NCBI RefSeq assembly: GCF_018729455.1
Contig: NZ_JAHHZF010000002.1
Coordinates: 327,482-391,481 of the forward strand
Source of the DNA: Prosthecodimorpha staleyi
GTDB lineage: Bacteria; Pseudomonadota; Alphaproteobacteria; Rhizobiales; Ancalomicrobiaceae
Direction of reading: 5' to 3'
Length of the DNA: 64,000 nucleotides
Below, piece after piece: positions 17,540 through 26,730 of this stretch. The notes below the pieces were generated by a model. That model searched no databases. It was not told the origin of the DNA and saw nothing but the letters and a program-made list of their open reading frames with translations. Within the stretch, counting starts at the first letter, position 1. Each line of letters opens with the position of its first letter. A program made the position numbers and the translations under genes.

Positions 17540-18426
17540 GCACGCGCGCCATCCATCGCGCCCTGATGGGCGTCTATATCGTGATTTTCTTCGCCTATCT
17601 GTTCGGGCCGCTCCTGATCATGGGGATCACGGCCTTCAACAAGTCGGCCTATCCGCAGATCATGCCGTTCGAGGGCTTCACCCTCGACTGGTTCGCGGTG
17701 CTTGCCGCCGACAAGGACATGATCTACGGCCTGCAGAAGAGCCTGTGGATCGGCTTCCTCGTGGTCCTGGTCTCGGTGCCGGTCGGCTTGGCCGGTGCCT
17801 TGGTGATGACCCAGGTCTACGACCGGGCACGCTCCTTCTACTATCTGATCGTGGTCTCGCCCGTCCTGACGCCGGGCGTGATCATCGGCATCTCGACGGT
17901 GGTCTTCTGGCGCCAGGCGACGCAGATGACCGGGCTGAAGTTCATCTACGACGGCACGGTGCTGACCGTGCTCGCCCAGTCGAGCTTCATCTCGGCCTAT
18001 ACGATGCTGATCTTCCTGGCCCGATTGGCGCGCTTCGACCGCACGCTGGAGGAGGCCGCGCTCGATCTCGGCGCCTCGCGCGCCCAGGTCTTCCGCCACG
18101 TCCTCTTACCCTTCATGCTGCCGGCGATCGGCTCGGCAGCGGTGATCGCGTTCCTGTCCTCGTTCGAGAACTACAACACGACCACCTTCGCGATCCTGGC
18201 CGACAAGACGCTGACCACCGTGCTGGCCGGCCGCATGCGCCAGGGCACCACGCCGGCGCTCAGCGCGCTCGCGGTCGCGGTGGTGGCGGTCACCATTGTC
18301 GGGGCGATCCTGTTCGAGATCGTCAAGCGGCGCGAGGATGCACGCGCCAAGGCCCGGGCGGCGACCGCCGAGCGGGCGTTCAACGCCGAACTGACCGCAG
18401 ACGCCGCCGGCGCGGCGGCAGCCTGA
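17536..18426 (+). CDS. Polyamine-type ABC transporter permease (PotC-like)
   Basis: 296 residues from a GTG that overlaps the previous stop (GTGA). Six predicted membrane segments, with the EAA loop TLEEAALDLGASRAQVFRHV near residue 175, identify a PotC-type permease. The last ~30 residues are an Ala/Arg-rich cytoplasmic tail. It is the final gene of the importer operon; a 9-bp perfect stem follows 24 nt after the stop. Confidence 0.9.
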   Translation: MSTRAIHRALMGVYIVIFFAYLFGPLLIMGITAFNKSAYPQIMPFEGFTLDWFAVLAADKDMIYGLQKSLWIGFLVVLVSVPVGLAGALVMTQVYDRARSFYYLIVVSPVLTPGVIIGISTVVFWRQATQMTGLKFIYDGTVLTVLAQSSFISAYTMLIFLARLARFDRTLEEAALDLGASRAQVFRHVLLPFMLPAIGSAAVIAFLSSFENYNTTTFAILADKTLTTVLAGRMRQGTTPALSALAVAVVAVTIVGAILFEIVKRREDARAKARAATAERAFNAELTADAAGAAAA

Positions 18427-18449
18427 GGGCCGCGCCCAAAGATGAACCG

Positions 18450-18473
18450 CGACGCCGCCAGAGAGCGGCGTCG
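18450..18473 (+). terminator. Hairpin after importer operon
   Basis: CGACGCCGC pairs perfectly with GCGGCGTCG across a 6-nt loop, 24 nt after the last importer gene. There is no T-run, so termination may be weak or Rho-assisted. Confidence 0.55.
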
Positions 18474-18640
18474 GAACCATCCCGATGGAAGTCGATGTCG
18501 TGGGGCCGCCGGGGCTCCGCTCCGGCAGATCGCCGCGACCCGATCGCGTTCGGAAATGTCGTGGCCGAACCCTCACCCGGCCCTGCAAGCGCGCCGGCTT
18601 CGGTCGATCCCCAATTGACCATCGCAAAAATCCCCGCCGT

Positions 18641-18657
18641 CAGGGGCTACGCCCCTG
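18641..18657 (-). terminator. Hairpin with T-run after the caspase gene
   Basis: CAGGGGC and GCCCCTG form a perfect 7-bp stem with a 3-nt loop. Read on the minus strand it is followed about 10 nt later by five T residues, so it can terminate the leftward caspase gene. It lies in the gap between convergent transcription units. Confidence 0.55.
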
Positions 18658-18717
18658 GACCCTGGGGAAGGAAAGTGAAGTCAAGAAAGACAAGAAAAAG
18701 TGGTAAATAGCTAAAGA

Positions 18718-20625
18718 TCAAGGAGTCAACGTTCTGGCAACCCGAAAGCCGAAAAGGTAGTTGCGGGCGCCCGGGGAGTTCCAGTCACGGGCGGCCGATC
18801 GGAGGAGCACCGGATCGCTGTTCCGGGAGCCGCCGCGCAAGAGACGAGAACTGCAATCATGAATTGTATTAGCGGAACCGTCGGTCGGCGCATTCTTATA
18901 GCCATCGACAAAACAATCCTCGACCCATTGCCATACGTTGCCGTGCATCTGATAGAGACCGAACGGGTTCGGCACAAAGCTGTCCACCGGAACCGTGCGC
19001 TTCCGGAACTCGCCTTTCTTGCCGTTTCCATAGGTGAGGTTGCCGTCGTAGTTCGCTTGGCTCGTCGAGATCGAAGGGCCCCACCAGAACGGTGTCGTCG
19101 TCCCCGCCCGAGCCGCATATTCCCATTCGGCCTCCGTCAGAAGCCGATAGCTCTTGCCCGTCACCATCGACAGCCATGCCACATAAGCCTTTGCGTCCTC
19201 CCACGACACCTTGGTCACAGGCATCTTGCCCCGGCCCCAATCCTCATCCTCCGGTCGGTAGCCGTTGCAGCCGCCTCCGGCAACGCACGCGTCCCATTCA
19301 GCAAAGCTCACCGTGAACTTGCCAACCGCAAACGATGTCCCAATCCGAACCGTTCGTTGTGGTCCCTCGTTGCTTCCGCGCTTTTCCTCATTCACCGGCG
19401 AGCCCATCGTGAATGAACCCAATGGCACGACCACCATCTCGGGACAGTCCGCACATTCCCGGAACTCGTCCTTCGCCTTCAGGCAACGCTCCTCAGACGA
19501 GGTCAGGACACTTGGCGCCCGACTGCCTAGCGACACCGTCTGCGCAACCCCGTTGCATGTCCCCCCATCCGGGCGCGTCGTTGGCGGCAGACCCGCAACC
19601 TCAATCTTCCCCGGCGCTGTTACGACCGGCGTCGTCGTGACGGCTGGGAGCGGTGCCGAAAGAGCCGCCAGACGCTCGCGCGCCGCTTCAACCAGAAAAC
19701 CGGACTTGTATCGGTCGATAAACGCTTGCCACACCGCCCGTGAATTCGTCTGTTGGGCAATCGCAAAATCCGACCGCATGGCAGTTTCCGGATCGACGGC
19801 GGCGGGCGCTGGCGGTATCGGCGCTCCCGCCGCCCGATTGATCACGATCGTTCCCGGCACCTCGTCGTAATAGGCCGGCTGCTGGCTGTGCCCGACCGTC
19901 CCGGCCAGGGTCCGGACACCGGTCTGCAGCCGCTTGGCGATCTCGATATGGCTCAGCCCGGGTGTCCGCAGAAGCGGGATCAACTGCCGCGTAAACACCG
20001 AATTCGGATCCGGGTCTCTGTCCGACAGCCGATCCAGCGCGGACTGGCCGGCGCCCGCCGCCATCAGCACGAATGTGCCCGACGGCGTATCGACGCGCCC
20101 GAGACCGCGATCCAAACCCACAGATCGACGGCCCGATGAAGCGAACGGGTTGTCCCGGCAGGCGTCCAGAACCACGATCTGAATGCCGGCGCCCCGCCGC
20201 GCGATCCGCTCGATCAGACCGCTCACCGAATAGCCTTCATCCTTGACCGTGTTTTCACTGCCTGGCTGCAACTGCTCCATGTCGGTCGAGAGCAGATAGT
20301 TGTTGCCCTCAAGGGCGACGCCGTGGCCGGCAAAATAGAACAGCGCCGTGTCGCCCGGGCCGATCGCCTGATCGAACTCGCCAAGCTTCCGGTTCAGCTC
20401 GCGGCGGCTCAGGTTCTCGCCCGAGATGACCTCGAAACCGATCTCCTTCAGGACCGCCGCCACCGCCCGCGCATCGTTCACCGCCTTGCGCAGCGGCGTC
20501 ACGGAGGCATAGCGGTCGTTGCCGATCACCAGCGCCACTCGCTTCTCGGCCAAGGCCGGAGCGCAGGTCACAAACATCACCATCAAGCCAACGAGCCCAT
20601 AACCGAGCAGGCGTGAAAGACCCAT
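18718..20625 (-). CDS. Secreted caspase-like peptidase fused to formylglycine-enzyme-like domain
   Basis: 635 residues from the ATG at 20625; further in-frame starts lie at 20643 and 20679. The signal peptide MGLSRLLGYGLVGLMVMFVT, ending CAPALA, predicts a periplasmic protein. Residues 27-260 are a caspase (peptidase C14, p20) domain beginning KRVALVIGNDRYA, with catalytic His101 in YFAGHGV and Cys156 in VVLDACRDNP. Residues ~400-635 are a formylglycine-generating/SUMF1-type domain: MVVVPLGSFTMGSP, LLTEAEWEYAARAG, MHGNVWQWVEDCF, LLRGGSRNSDP and FGFRVAR. Both catalytic residues of the caspase are intact. The biological role is unknown; it may be a stress or envelope protease. Confidence 0.88.
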   Translation of the reverse strand: MGLSRLLGYGLVGLMVMFVTCAPALAEKRVALVIGNDRYASVTPLRKAVNDARAVAAVLKEIGFEVISGENLSRRELNRKLGEFDQAIGPGDTALFYFAGHGVALEGNNYLLSTDMEQLQPGSENTVKDEGYSVSGLIERIARRGAGIQIVVLDACRDNPFASSGRRSVGLDRGLGRVDTPSGTFVLMAAGAGQSALDRLSDRDPDPNSVFTRQLIPLLRTPGLSHIEIAKRLQTGVRTLAGTVGHSQQPAYYDEVPGTIVINRAAGAPIPPAPAAVDPETAMRSDFAIAQQTNSRAVWQAFIDRYKSGFLVEAARERLAALSAPLPAVTTTPVVTAPGKIEVAGLPPTTRPDGGTCNGVAQTVSLGSRAPSVLTSSEERCLKAKDEFRECADCPEMVVVPLGSFTMGSPVNEEKRGSNEGPQRTVRIGTSFAVGKFTVSFAEWDACVAGGGCNGYRPEDEDWGRGKMPVTKVSWEDAKAYVAWLSMVTGKSYRLLTEAEWEYAARAGTTTPFWWGPSISTSQANYDGNLTYGNGKKGEFRKRTVPVDSFVPNPFGLYQMHGNVWQWVEDCFVDGYKNAPTDGSANTIHDCSSRLLRGGSRNSDPVLLRSAARDWNSPGARNYLFGFRVARTLTP

Positions 20626-20857
20626 GGTCGCAATCCCCGTCATCGACCCGATCTTGAAGTCGAGCGCACCCTCTCGCAAGGGCAGTGCCCCTCAATCTCC
20701 TTGGAGACACACGGCCGGATCGCCGACGCCCGGCGGTCTTCCGCCAGTGCAGAGCCGCCCACCGCCGCCCCCCGTTGCGGGGGAGCCGGGTGCGATGCCA
20801 CAAAGAGGATTGCCGGCTTCCGCCGCGTCGACGTCCCCTGCCCCGAGGCCGAAAAAC

Positions 20858-22225
20858 ATGATCGCGAATTCCCACGACCTGCTCGACCGTGCCACGCTGA
20901 TCCACCAGCAGACCGACCTCGCCGCCTATCAGGACACCGGCGGGACGATCATGAAGCATGGCGAGGGCGTCTATGTCTTCGACGAGGCCGGCAACAAGTA
21001 TCTGGAGGCCATGGCCGGGCTGTGGTGCGCCTCGCTCGGCTTCTCGGAGAAGCGGCTGGCCGAGGTCGCCTACAAGCAGATGCTGGAGCTGCCCTACTAC
21101 CACACCTTCTTCGCCAAGAGCCATGTGCCGAGCGTCGAACTGGCCGACCGGCTGCTGGCCATCGCCCCGAAGGGCATGTCGAAGGTCATGTTCCAGTGCT
21201 CGGGTTCCGAGGCCAATGACGCGGCCATCAAGATCATCTGGTACTACAACAACGCACTCGGCCGCCCGCAGAAGAAGAAGATCATCGGCCGCGTCCGCGG
21301 CTACCACGGCAATACGGTCGCCTCGGTCAGCGTGTCCGGCCAGCCGCACATGCATGCCGATTTCGACGCGCCGCTGGCGATGTTCAAGCATACCGACAAT
21401 CCGCACTACTATCGCTTCCACGAGGACGGCGAGACCGAAGAAGCCTTCTCGACCCGGATGGCCGACAATCTCGAAAAGCTGATCCTGGCCGAGGGTCCGG
21501 ACACGGTCGCGGCCTTCTTCGCCGAGCCGGTTCAGGGCGGCGGCGGCGCGATCACCCCGCCGGCCGGCTATTTCGAGAAGATCCAGGCGGTCCTGAAGAA
21601 ATACGACGTGCTGTTCCTGGCCGACGAGGTCATCTGCGGCTTCGGTCGCACCGGCAACATGTGGGGCTCAGAGACCTACGATCTGAGGCCGGATCTCGTC
21701 TCCTGCGCCAAGGCGCTGTCGGCCTCCTACCAGCCGATCTCGGCCCTGATGATCTCCGACAAGATCTACGAGGCGATGGTCTCGGAATCCAAGAAGCTCG
21801 GCACCTTCGGCCACGGCTTCACCTATGGCGGCCATCCGGTCGCCTGCGCGGTCGCCAGCGAGACGCTGAAGATCTACGAGGAGCGCGATATCATCGGCCA
21901 TGTCCGCAAGGTCGGCCCGCTGCTGCAGCAGGGCCTGAAGGACCTGGAGGCCCATCCGCTGGTCGGCAATGCCCGCGGCGTCGGCCTTATCGCCGGCGTC
22001 GAACTGATGGCCGACAAGGCCAAGCGCATCCCCTTCGCGCCGGAGCTGAAGGCCGGCATCCAGGTGATGGAGGAGTGCCACAAGGTCGGCCTGATCGTCC
22101 GCGCCATCGGCGACCGGATCGCCTTCACGCCGCCGCTGGTCATCTCGGCCGGCGAGATCGACGAGTTGCTGGCCAAGTTCCGCAAGGGCCTCGACGCCGC
22201 CCTGCCGCGCCTGATGCCGGCGTGA
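20858..22225 (+). CDS. Class-III aminotransferase (putrescine/omega-amino-acid:pyruvate type)
   Basis: 455 residues from the ATG at 20858. It is a PLP-dependent class-III (omega) transaminase: QCSGSEANDAAIKIIWYYNN, FLADEVICGFGRTGNMWG with the PLP-ring aspartate, and LVSCAKALSASYQPISALM with the Schiff-base lysine. The family includes SpuC (putrescine:pyruvate), taurine:pyruvate and beta-alanine:pyruvate enzymes. Neighbouring agmatinase and polyamine importer genes favour putrescine or another diamine. The gene is divergent from the caspase gene (232-bp gap). Confidence 0.88.
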   Translation: MIANSHDLLDRATLIHQQTDLAAYQDTGGTIMKHGEGVYVFDEAGNKYLEAMAGLWCASLGFSEKRLAEVAYKQMLELPYYHTFFAKSHVPSVELADRLLAIAPKGMSKVMFQCSGSEANDAAIKIIWYYNNALGRPQKKKIIGRVRGYHGNTVASVSVSGQPHMHADFDAPLAMFKHTDNPHYYRFHEDGETEEAFSTRMADNLEKLILAEGPDTVAAFFAEPVQGGGGAITPPAGYFEKIQAVLKKYDVLFLADEVICGFGRTGNMWGSETYDLRPDLVSCAKALSASYQPISALMISDKIYEAMVSESKKLGTFGHGFTYGGHPVACAVASETLKIYEERDIIGHVRKVGPLLQQGLKDLEAHPLVGNARGVGLIAGVELMADKAKRIPFAPELKAGIQVMEECHKVGLIVRAIGDRIAFTPPLVISAGEIDELLAKFRKGLDAALPRLMPA

Positions 22226-22232
22226 CGCCCCG

Positions 22233-22270
22233 GCCGATGCCGGTGCCCCTCGGAGCGCGCCGGCATCGGC
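22233..22270 (+). terminator. Hairpin after aminotransferase gene
   Basis: GCCGATGCCGG at 22233-22243 pairs perfectly with CCGGCATCGGC at 22260-22270 (11 bp, 16-nt loop), 7 nt after the stop codon. No T-run follows. Confidence 0.6.
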
Positions 22271-22409
22271 ACGTTGCATGCAAGTCGCGCCGGCACCGAA
22301 TGCGTTCGAACGCCGGCTCGCCAGATTGCATTCTTTCGAAAAATCGCATCTGCTCGTCCCGGCTCGGAGGCTGCGCCGGGCCGGCGCGAGCCTTGGAGGA
22401 GACGGCAAG

Positions 22410-22751
22410 ATGGCGAGCATGACGGTCGGGCGCAGAGCGTCGGTCATTCTGGCCTTCATGGGCCTTGTCGTCCTGGCCACGCCGTACGCTTTCGCCGCCG
22501 ACCCAGCCGGAATGCGCCCCCCGGCGGTTGTCCTGACGCCCCCCGTCAAGGTCGTCCCGCCGCCGCATGTGGTCGAATATGTCGATCCGGGTCCGTGCGG
22601 AACGCGCTCGAAACCTCCGTTTACAGAACTTTGCTACGGCAACTATCGGCCCTGGTTCTATTCGGGCTGCTACTGGCGCCACGGCTTCTACGTCTGCCCG
22701 AAGCCGGACACTGACCCGCCGCCGCCGAAGGCCTTCGGCCCGAATTCCTGA
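22410..22751 (+). CDS. Small secreted Pro/Cys-containing protein, unknown
   Basis: 113 residues from the ATG at 22410, which has GGAGGAGA upstream. A Sec signal peptide (ASVILAFMGLVVLATPYAFA) is followed by a Pro-rich mature part of about 85 residues with four cysteines (DPGPCGT, ELCYGN, SGCYWR, YVCPKP) that could form two disulfides in the periplasm. It ends in a run of prolines. It is not recognised as any known family and stands alone between the aminotransferase and the T3SS region. Confidence 0.7.
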   Translation: MASMTVGRRASVILAFMGLVVLATPYAFAADPAGMRPPAVVLTPPVKVVPPPHVVEYVDPGPCGTRSKPPFTELCYGNYRPWFYSGCYWRHGFYVCPKPDTDPPPPKAFGPNS

Positions 22752-22967
22752 TCGCCCGAAATTCTGGCGTCGCGACCGGATCCGCCTCGCGGCGCAGGCA
22801 GCGTCCGTGCACGTCCTGCCGAAACGCTCGGTCCGGCAAGGGACCCTGCCCGCGACCAGCGGAATAAGGGATGCAGCCGCCCGCTCAAGCCGGACGCCGC
22901 TTCGGGCGGCGTGTCGGGTCGCGAGGCTTCGGCCCGGCGATCCTGCGGGGCCACCGGGCGGATCGCG

Positions 22968-23327
22968 TCAGGCCCCCGCGAGGGTGGCCCGCGCCAGATC
23001 TGCGGTGCCGGCATCGGCAGCGGTCGCGGCCACGTCGGTGAGGATGCGGGCCGCGTCGGTGCGATCGCCCCGGCGCAGCAGCGCCATTCCGAGAAACAGG
23101 CGGACGGGATCGCTGGGCGGGAGCGTGCGCAGGAGCTTGACGGCGCGGTCGGCGTCGGAACGCAGCAGCGCCACCAGGGCCATGCCGAGCGGCCCCGCCT
23201 CGCCGTCCGGACGCGCCGCGGTGACGCCGTCGAAGATGGCCTCGGCATGGCGGTCGAGCCCGCGCGACAGGGCGATGAAGCCGATATCCACGAGGGCTCG
23301 GACGGCGTCGGTTTCGATCATCGGCAT
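22968..23327 (-). CDS. Small TPR-like T3SS-associated protein (YscG/HrpB1-like candidate)
   Basis: 119 residues, all helical and Ala/Leu-rich, with two or three degenerate tetratricopeptide units (LVDIGFIALSRGLDRHAEAI; VRLFLGMALLRRGDRTDAAR). Size and repeat style resemble the YscG needle-chaperone partner and HrpB1/HrpK proteins, but no diagnostic motif was seen. It follows the next TPR gene on the same strand after 29 nt and probably shares its transcript. It marks the left end of the T3SS cluster. Start: ATG at 23327, or a second ATG at 23321. Confidence 0.7.
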   Translation of the reverse strand: MPMIETDAVRALVDIGFIALSRGLDRHAEAIFDGVTAARPDGEAGPLGMALVALLRSDADRAVKLLRTLPPSDPVRLFLGMALLRRGDRTDAARILTDVAATAADAGTADLARATLAGA

Positions 23328-23356
23328 TCAGCCCGGCATGTTGGGTGATGAAAGGA

Positions 23357-23986
23357 TCAGGTCAGGTGCAGCAACAGCAGCAGCTGCTGTGCGGCCCGCT
23401 GGTCGGCGCGCAGTTCGGGGCGCCGACGCGCCAGCCGCGTCGCGGAGGCGAGATTGTTCTGCGCGGCCTTGCTCTGACCCTTCTTGAACTGCCCATAGCC
23501 GATGATGACATGGGCGCGCGGATGGCCCGGCGACAGTTCCAGAGCGCGGGTGCCGAGTTCGATCGCGATGTCGTGGGCGGCCGCTTCGGCCGCCAGCGCG
23601 GCCAAAGCCAGGAAGCCGTCGGCTGCGGATTCCTCGACCGTTGTCAGCAATGCCGCAAGGCGCGCCGCCCCGTGACGATCGCCGGCTTCCGCGGCCCGGC
23701 CGGCCGCCGCGAGGACCGCCCCCGTGTCGCACCCCGCGATCGGGCCCGGCTGCCAGGCTTCTCCCGCCGGACCGGTCAAAGTCAGCACGTCGCGCGCCAC
23801 GGCATCGTCCGCGGCGGCACGGTCGGTCAGACGGACCAGCAACGCCTCCACGGCATCGGCAACCGCCGCGGGGGTCTCGTCGGAGAGGATGACCAAGCCG
23901 GGCCCCGAAAGGGCCCAGTCCGGCCCGAGGGTCAGAATGCCCTGCATGATCTCGCTCACATAGGCGGCCAAGGAAGACTCCAGCAT
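23357..23986 (-). CDS. TPR-containing T3SS-associated protein
   Basis: 209 residues from the ATG at 23986 (a GTG immediately precedes it). The C-terminal part carries TPR units (AIELGTRALELSPGHPRAHV; IGYGQFKKGQSKAAQNNLAS), and the N-terminal part is helical and acidic. It may be a chaperone or assembly factor for T3SS subunits. It is transcribed leftward, away from the main cluster, from a 257-bp divergent region that contains a CRP-like palindrome 44 nt upstream of its start. Confidence 0.7.
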   Translation of the reverse strand: MLESSLAAYVSEIMQGILTLGPDWALSGPGLVILSDETPAAVADAVEALLVRLTDRAAADDAVARDVLTLTGPAGEAWQPGPIAGCDTGAVLAAAGRAAEAGDRHGAARLAALLTTVEESAADGFLALAALAAEAAAHDIAIELGTRALELSPGHPRAHVIIGYGQFKKGQSKAAQNNLASATRLARRRPELRADQRAAQQLLLLLHLT

Positions 23987-24029
23987 CACCGCTCGGGTTC
24001 TTGGGCTAACATGCCCCTCGCCATGGGAG

Positions 24030-24045
24030 TGTCACTTTCGGCACA
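24030..24045. promoter_or_regulatory. CRP-like 16-bp site, left end of T3SS
   Basis: TGTCACTTTCGGCACA. The right half CGGCACA is identical to that of the site at 52788; the left half is degenerate. It lies between the divergent genes starting at 23986 and 24244. Confidence 0.45.
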
Positions 24046-24243
24046 GACTGTCGAGAGCGCGCTGATACCATGGAGCTCGGATTGGGGAATGGGCGTCGGC
24101 GCCGTCCAGTTCCGCGCGGCTGCCTTGCGGTGGCCGTGCGGGAGGTCGGCGGACGGAGCCGAGCATGCCTGCCGATGCCGGTTCGGGCGCAGGGCCTCCG
24201 GGCATTCTGCCGACCGCGCCCCGGCGGGCGACGAGGGAACAGC

Positions 24244-24678
24244 ATGTCCGAGGCCGGCGACAACCGTCCGACCGATGACCAGACCGCCGAGGCCGTCGAG
24301 CGGATCGCCGCCCTGCTGGCGCGGGTCGGTGCGCGCCAACGCCAACGCGACTGGGAACGGGTCCTGGACGAGATGCGCAAGGCGCTGACGCAATTGGCCG
24401 AAACCGAGATCGTGCAATCGGATCCCGGCTCCATGGCGATCCTGGCGGCCATGGTCGGTGCCCGGGACATGACCGACCTGGACTTCATGGCGGACCAGCT
24501 GGCGCGGCGCGTGGCCTCCGTGATCGCGGCCCGCCAGCGCCGGGCCGGAACGCCGGAATTGGCGGCGCCGCCCCCCGCCACGCCGAACCGACCGGGCGGA
24601 GAGCTGGCCCGGGCCGGACTGATGCCGTCGCTCGCCGCCGAGGACTCGTCCAAGGCGCGCACCGTACTGAAACTCTAG
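24244..24678 (+). CDS. Unknown T3SS-cluster protein, helical
   Basis: 144 residues from the ATG at 24244, preceded by GACGAGGGAAC. Its N-terminal two thirds are predicted helices rich in Ala, Arg and Glu (ERIAALLARVGARQRQRDWE); the C-terminal third is Pro/Ala-rich and probably disordered. There are no membrane segments or cysteines. It is first in the rightward series leading to the large secreted-protein candidate. It has no recognisable family and could be a chaperone, regulator or small substrate. Confidence 0.65.
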   Translation: MSEAGDNRPTDDQTAEAVERIAALLARVGARQRQRDWERVLDEMRKALTQLAETEIVQSDPGSMAILAAMVGARDMTDLDFMADQLARRVASVIAARQRRAGTPELAAPPPATPNRPGGELARAGLMPSLAAEDSSKARTVLKL

Positions 24679-24814
24679 ATCCGGGCGGCGCATCCTGCGC
24701 GGTGCCCCCCGGAAACTGGAATTCCAAGTGTCCGTCCGCTCGGCGCGCATCGTCCGAACGGAACCGGCGCCGAACCGCAACGGGTCGCCGCGACGGCGGC
24801 CAGCGAGGTGAGAC

Positions 24815-26638
24815 ATGTCCGACGTGTTCTGGTCTTCGACCTTCGGAGCCATCTACCAGCCGCTGGAAGCCGATCCGGTCGTCGAGCAGGCCGGCATCAT
24901 CCAGTCCACGCCCGGACAGGACCTGACCGCCTATACAGATTCCAACACCAACACGACGGTCCTCGACGGCTACAATCAGCCCTATTTCCTGCTGCCGGGG
25001 GCGGATGACGGCATCGATTCGCCGGCGCTCGTGGCGCAGACCGACGAACTGTTTCCGATCTTCGACGGCGTGACCGCACCGCCGGCGGCGATCTCGACGC
25101 CGCCCGACGGCTTTACGGATAGCCCGGACACGCTCGACCCGGAGGATTTCCTGAGTTGGCACTCCTGGTGGCAGATGCAGTACATCGCTGCCAACAAGGA
25201 TTCGCTGGCATCGGCCGCCAATCCCTGGGTGACGATCGGCAATTCGACCGACGGTACGATCACCGCGATCCTGCTCGACGGCAAGACCAAGGCCGGCGTC
25301 GTCGAGCAGATGCAGAAGAACGACTTCGCCAAGCTGTCGAAGACCGACCAGGAGGCGATCGCCGTCCTTCCGGCCTTTGCCGGCACCACCTCCGCCAACG
25401 GCACCGCCGGCCTCGCCTTTCGCCTCGGCCTGATCCCCTATGTGGGCGCGACGATCAGCTATACGGGGCCGACCGGCACGACCGTCACGCCGCATGTCGA
25501 AACGCCGGAGGAGGCCCGCCAGGCGTTGGCCGACATGGCGGAAAGCTACAAGAGCTTCATGCAGGCGACCTCGGGCACGGCCCTGACGGACGACATCTGC
25601 AAGGTATTCCGTGACGAGATCGACAATTGGGCGATGGGCCACACCGACACAACGGTGACGCCGGCCAAGACCTATACGGGCCGTCTGGAGAATTCCGGCA
25701 TCTTCTCGTTCACGGAGTTCAAGAAGGCGCTCGACGAAATCCTGACGCGCTTCAAGCGCGTCCAGGTCTTCGCGCAGTCCGTGACCCCGACCGAAATGCT
25801 CGACACGCAGGCGGATGATGACGGCAACGTCATCGCGACCAGCACGGGCTACTATTATAATGTCTCCGGCCTCGACAGCGGCGCAGCGGTGCAGCGCGGC
25901 TTGGCCAAGTTCGTCGAGCAGGAGCGGCGCATCCTGGCGCTCGACAATGCCAAGCTTGAACTGGTCAAGGACGGCAAGCTGAAGAACAAGAAGCTCGACG
26001 TGCCGAACCTGATCTTCCTTCTCCAGCTCAACTACAACCTCATGGACGAAGCCAAGGTCACGGCGGACACCGAAGAGATCAACCAGCAGAACGTGCTTCT
26101 GCAGGTCTACGGCCAGATGCAGCAGCTGGTCAACAATGCCATCAAGCTGTTCGATGCGACCGAGCAGGAGGAGGACCGGACGATCAACGGCACCGATTCC
26201 GGCGACGAGAAGATCAGCGCGGTGACGAATTCGAACACCAAGCTGCTGATCTCGATGTTCGACCAGACGCTGGCGACCAACGGTGTCGGAGCGAACGGAA
26301 CGATCGCGCTGCATCCGATCGAAAAGCTGCGCGGCATCCAGCGGCCGCTGCATGAAATTCTTGAACCGAAGGAGGTCGAGACCATCCCGATCCTGAACAA
26401 TCAGGTTCTTCCCGGCACCGGTGCCGACGAGTTCAAGGAGTGGCGGCGCGGCCAGTGGGACAGCTACAATACGAACCTGTCCAACGCGGTGAACCTGATC
26501 AACCAGGAAAACCAGGTCAAGATGAACGACATCAACTCGCTGTCGAAACAGAAGGACCGGCATTTCGACCTGGCCAACGGCGCACTGTCGAAGATGTTCG
26601 ACACCATCCAGAGCATCGCCCGCGCCACCGGGAACTGA
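24815..26638 (+). CDS. Large hydrophilic T3SS substrate candidate, possible needle-tip protein
   Basis: 607 residues, acidic, without signal peptide or membrane segment. The N-terminal ~120 residues are rich in Ser/Thr/Asp/Pro, as in T3SS-secreted proteins; the rest is mixed, with helical regions around 340-470 and a C-terminal helix. The final ~40 residues (INSLSKQKDRHF, then LANGALSKMFDTIQSIA) have the spacing of the C-terminal helix of IpaD/SipD-type tip proteins, which ends the needle. IpaD proteins are ~330 residues, so this would be a greatly enlarged form. The tip assignment is an inference; the alternative is an effector or a different hydrophilic translocator. It lies about 1.1 kb upstream of the SycD chaperone and pore genes. 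Confidence 0.7.
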   Translation: MSDVFWSSTFGAIYQPLEADPVVEQAGIIQSTPGQDLTAYTDSNTNTTVLDGYNQPYFLLPGADDGIDSPALVAQTDELFPIFDGVTAPPAAISTPPDGFTDSPDTLDPEDFLSWHSWWQMQYIAANKDSLASAANPWVTIGNSTDGTITAILLDGKTKAGVVEQMQKNDFAKLSKTDQEAIAVLPAFAGTTSANGTAGLAFRLGLIPYVGATISYTGPTGTTVTPHVETPEEARQALADMAESYKSFMQATSGTALTDDICKVFRDEIDNWAMGHTDTTVTPAKTYTGRLENSGIFSFTEFKKALDEILTRFKRVQVFAQSVTPTEMLDTQADDDGNVIATSTGYYYNVSGLDSGAAVQRGLAKFVEQERRILALDNAKLELVKDGKLKNKKLDVPNLIFLLQLNYNLMDEAKVTADTEEINQQNVLLQVYGQMQQLVNNAIKLFDATEQEEDRTINGTDSGDEKISAVTNSNTKLLISMFDQTLATNGVGANGTIALHPIEKLRGIQRPLHEILEPKEVETIPILNNQVLPGTGADEFKEWRRGQWDSYNTNLSNAVNLINQENQVKMNDINSLSKQKDRHFDLANGALSKMFDTIQSIARATGN

Positions 26639-26730
26639 TAGCATCGCTGCCGTCCTGGCCCGAGCGCCCTTGGGCGGCCGGGCCATCGACGTCTGCGCAG
26701 GCGTGATCACAGCGGATTGGAACGACCAGC

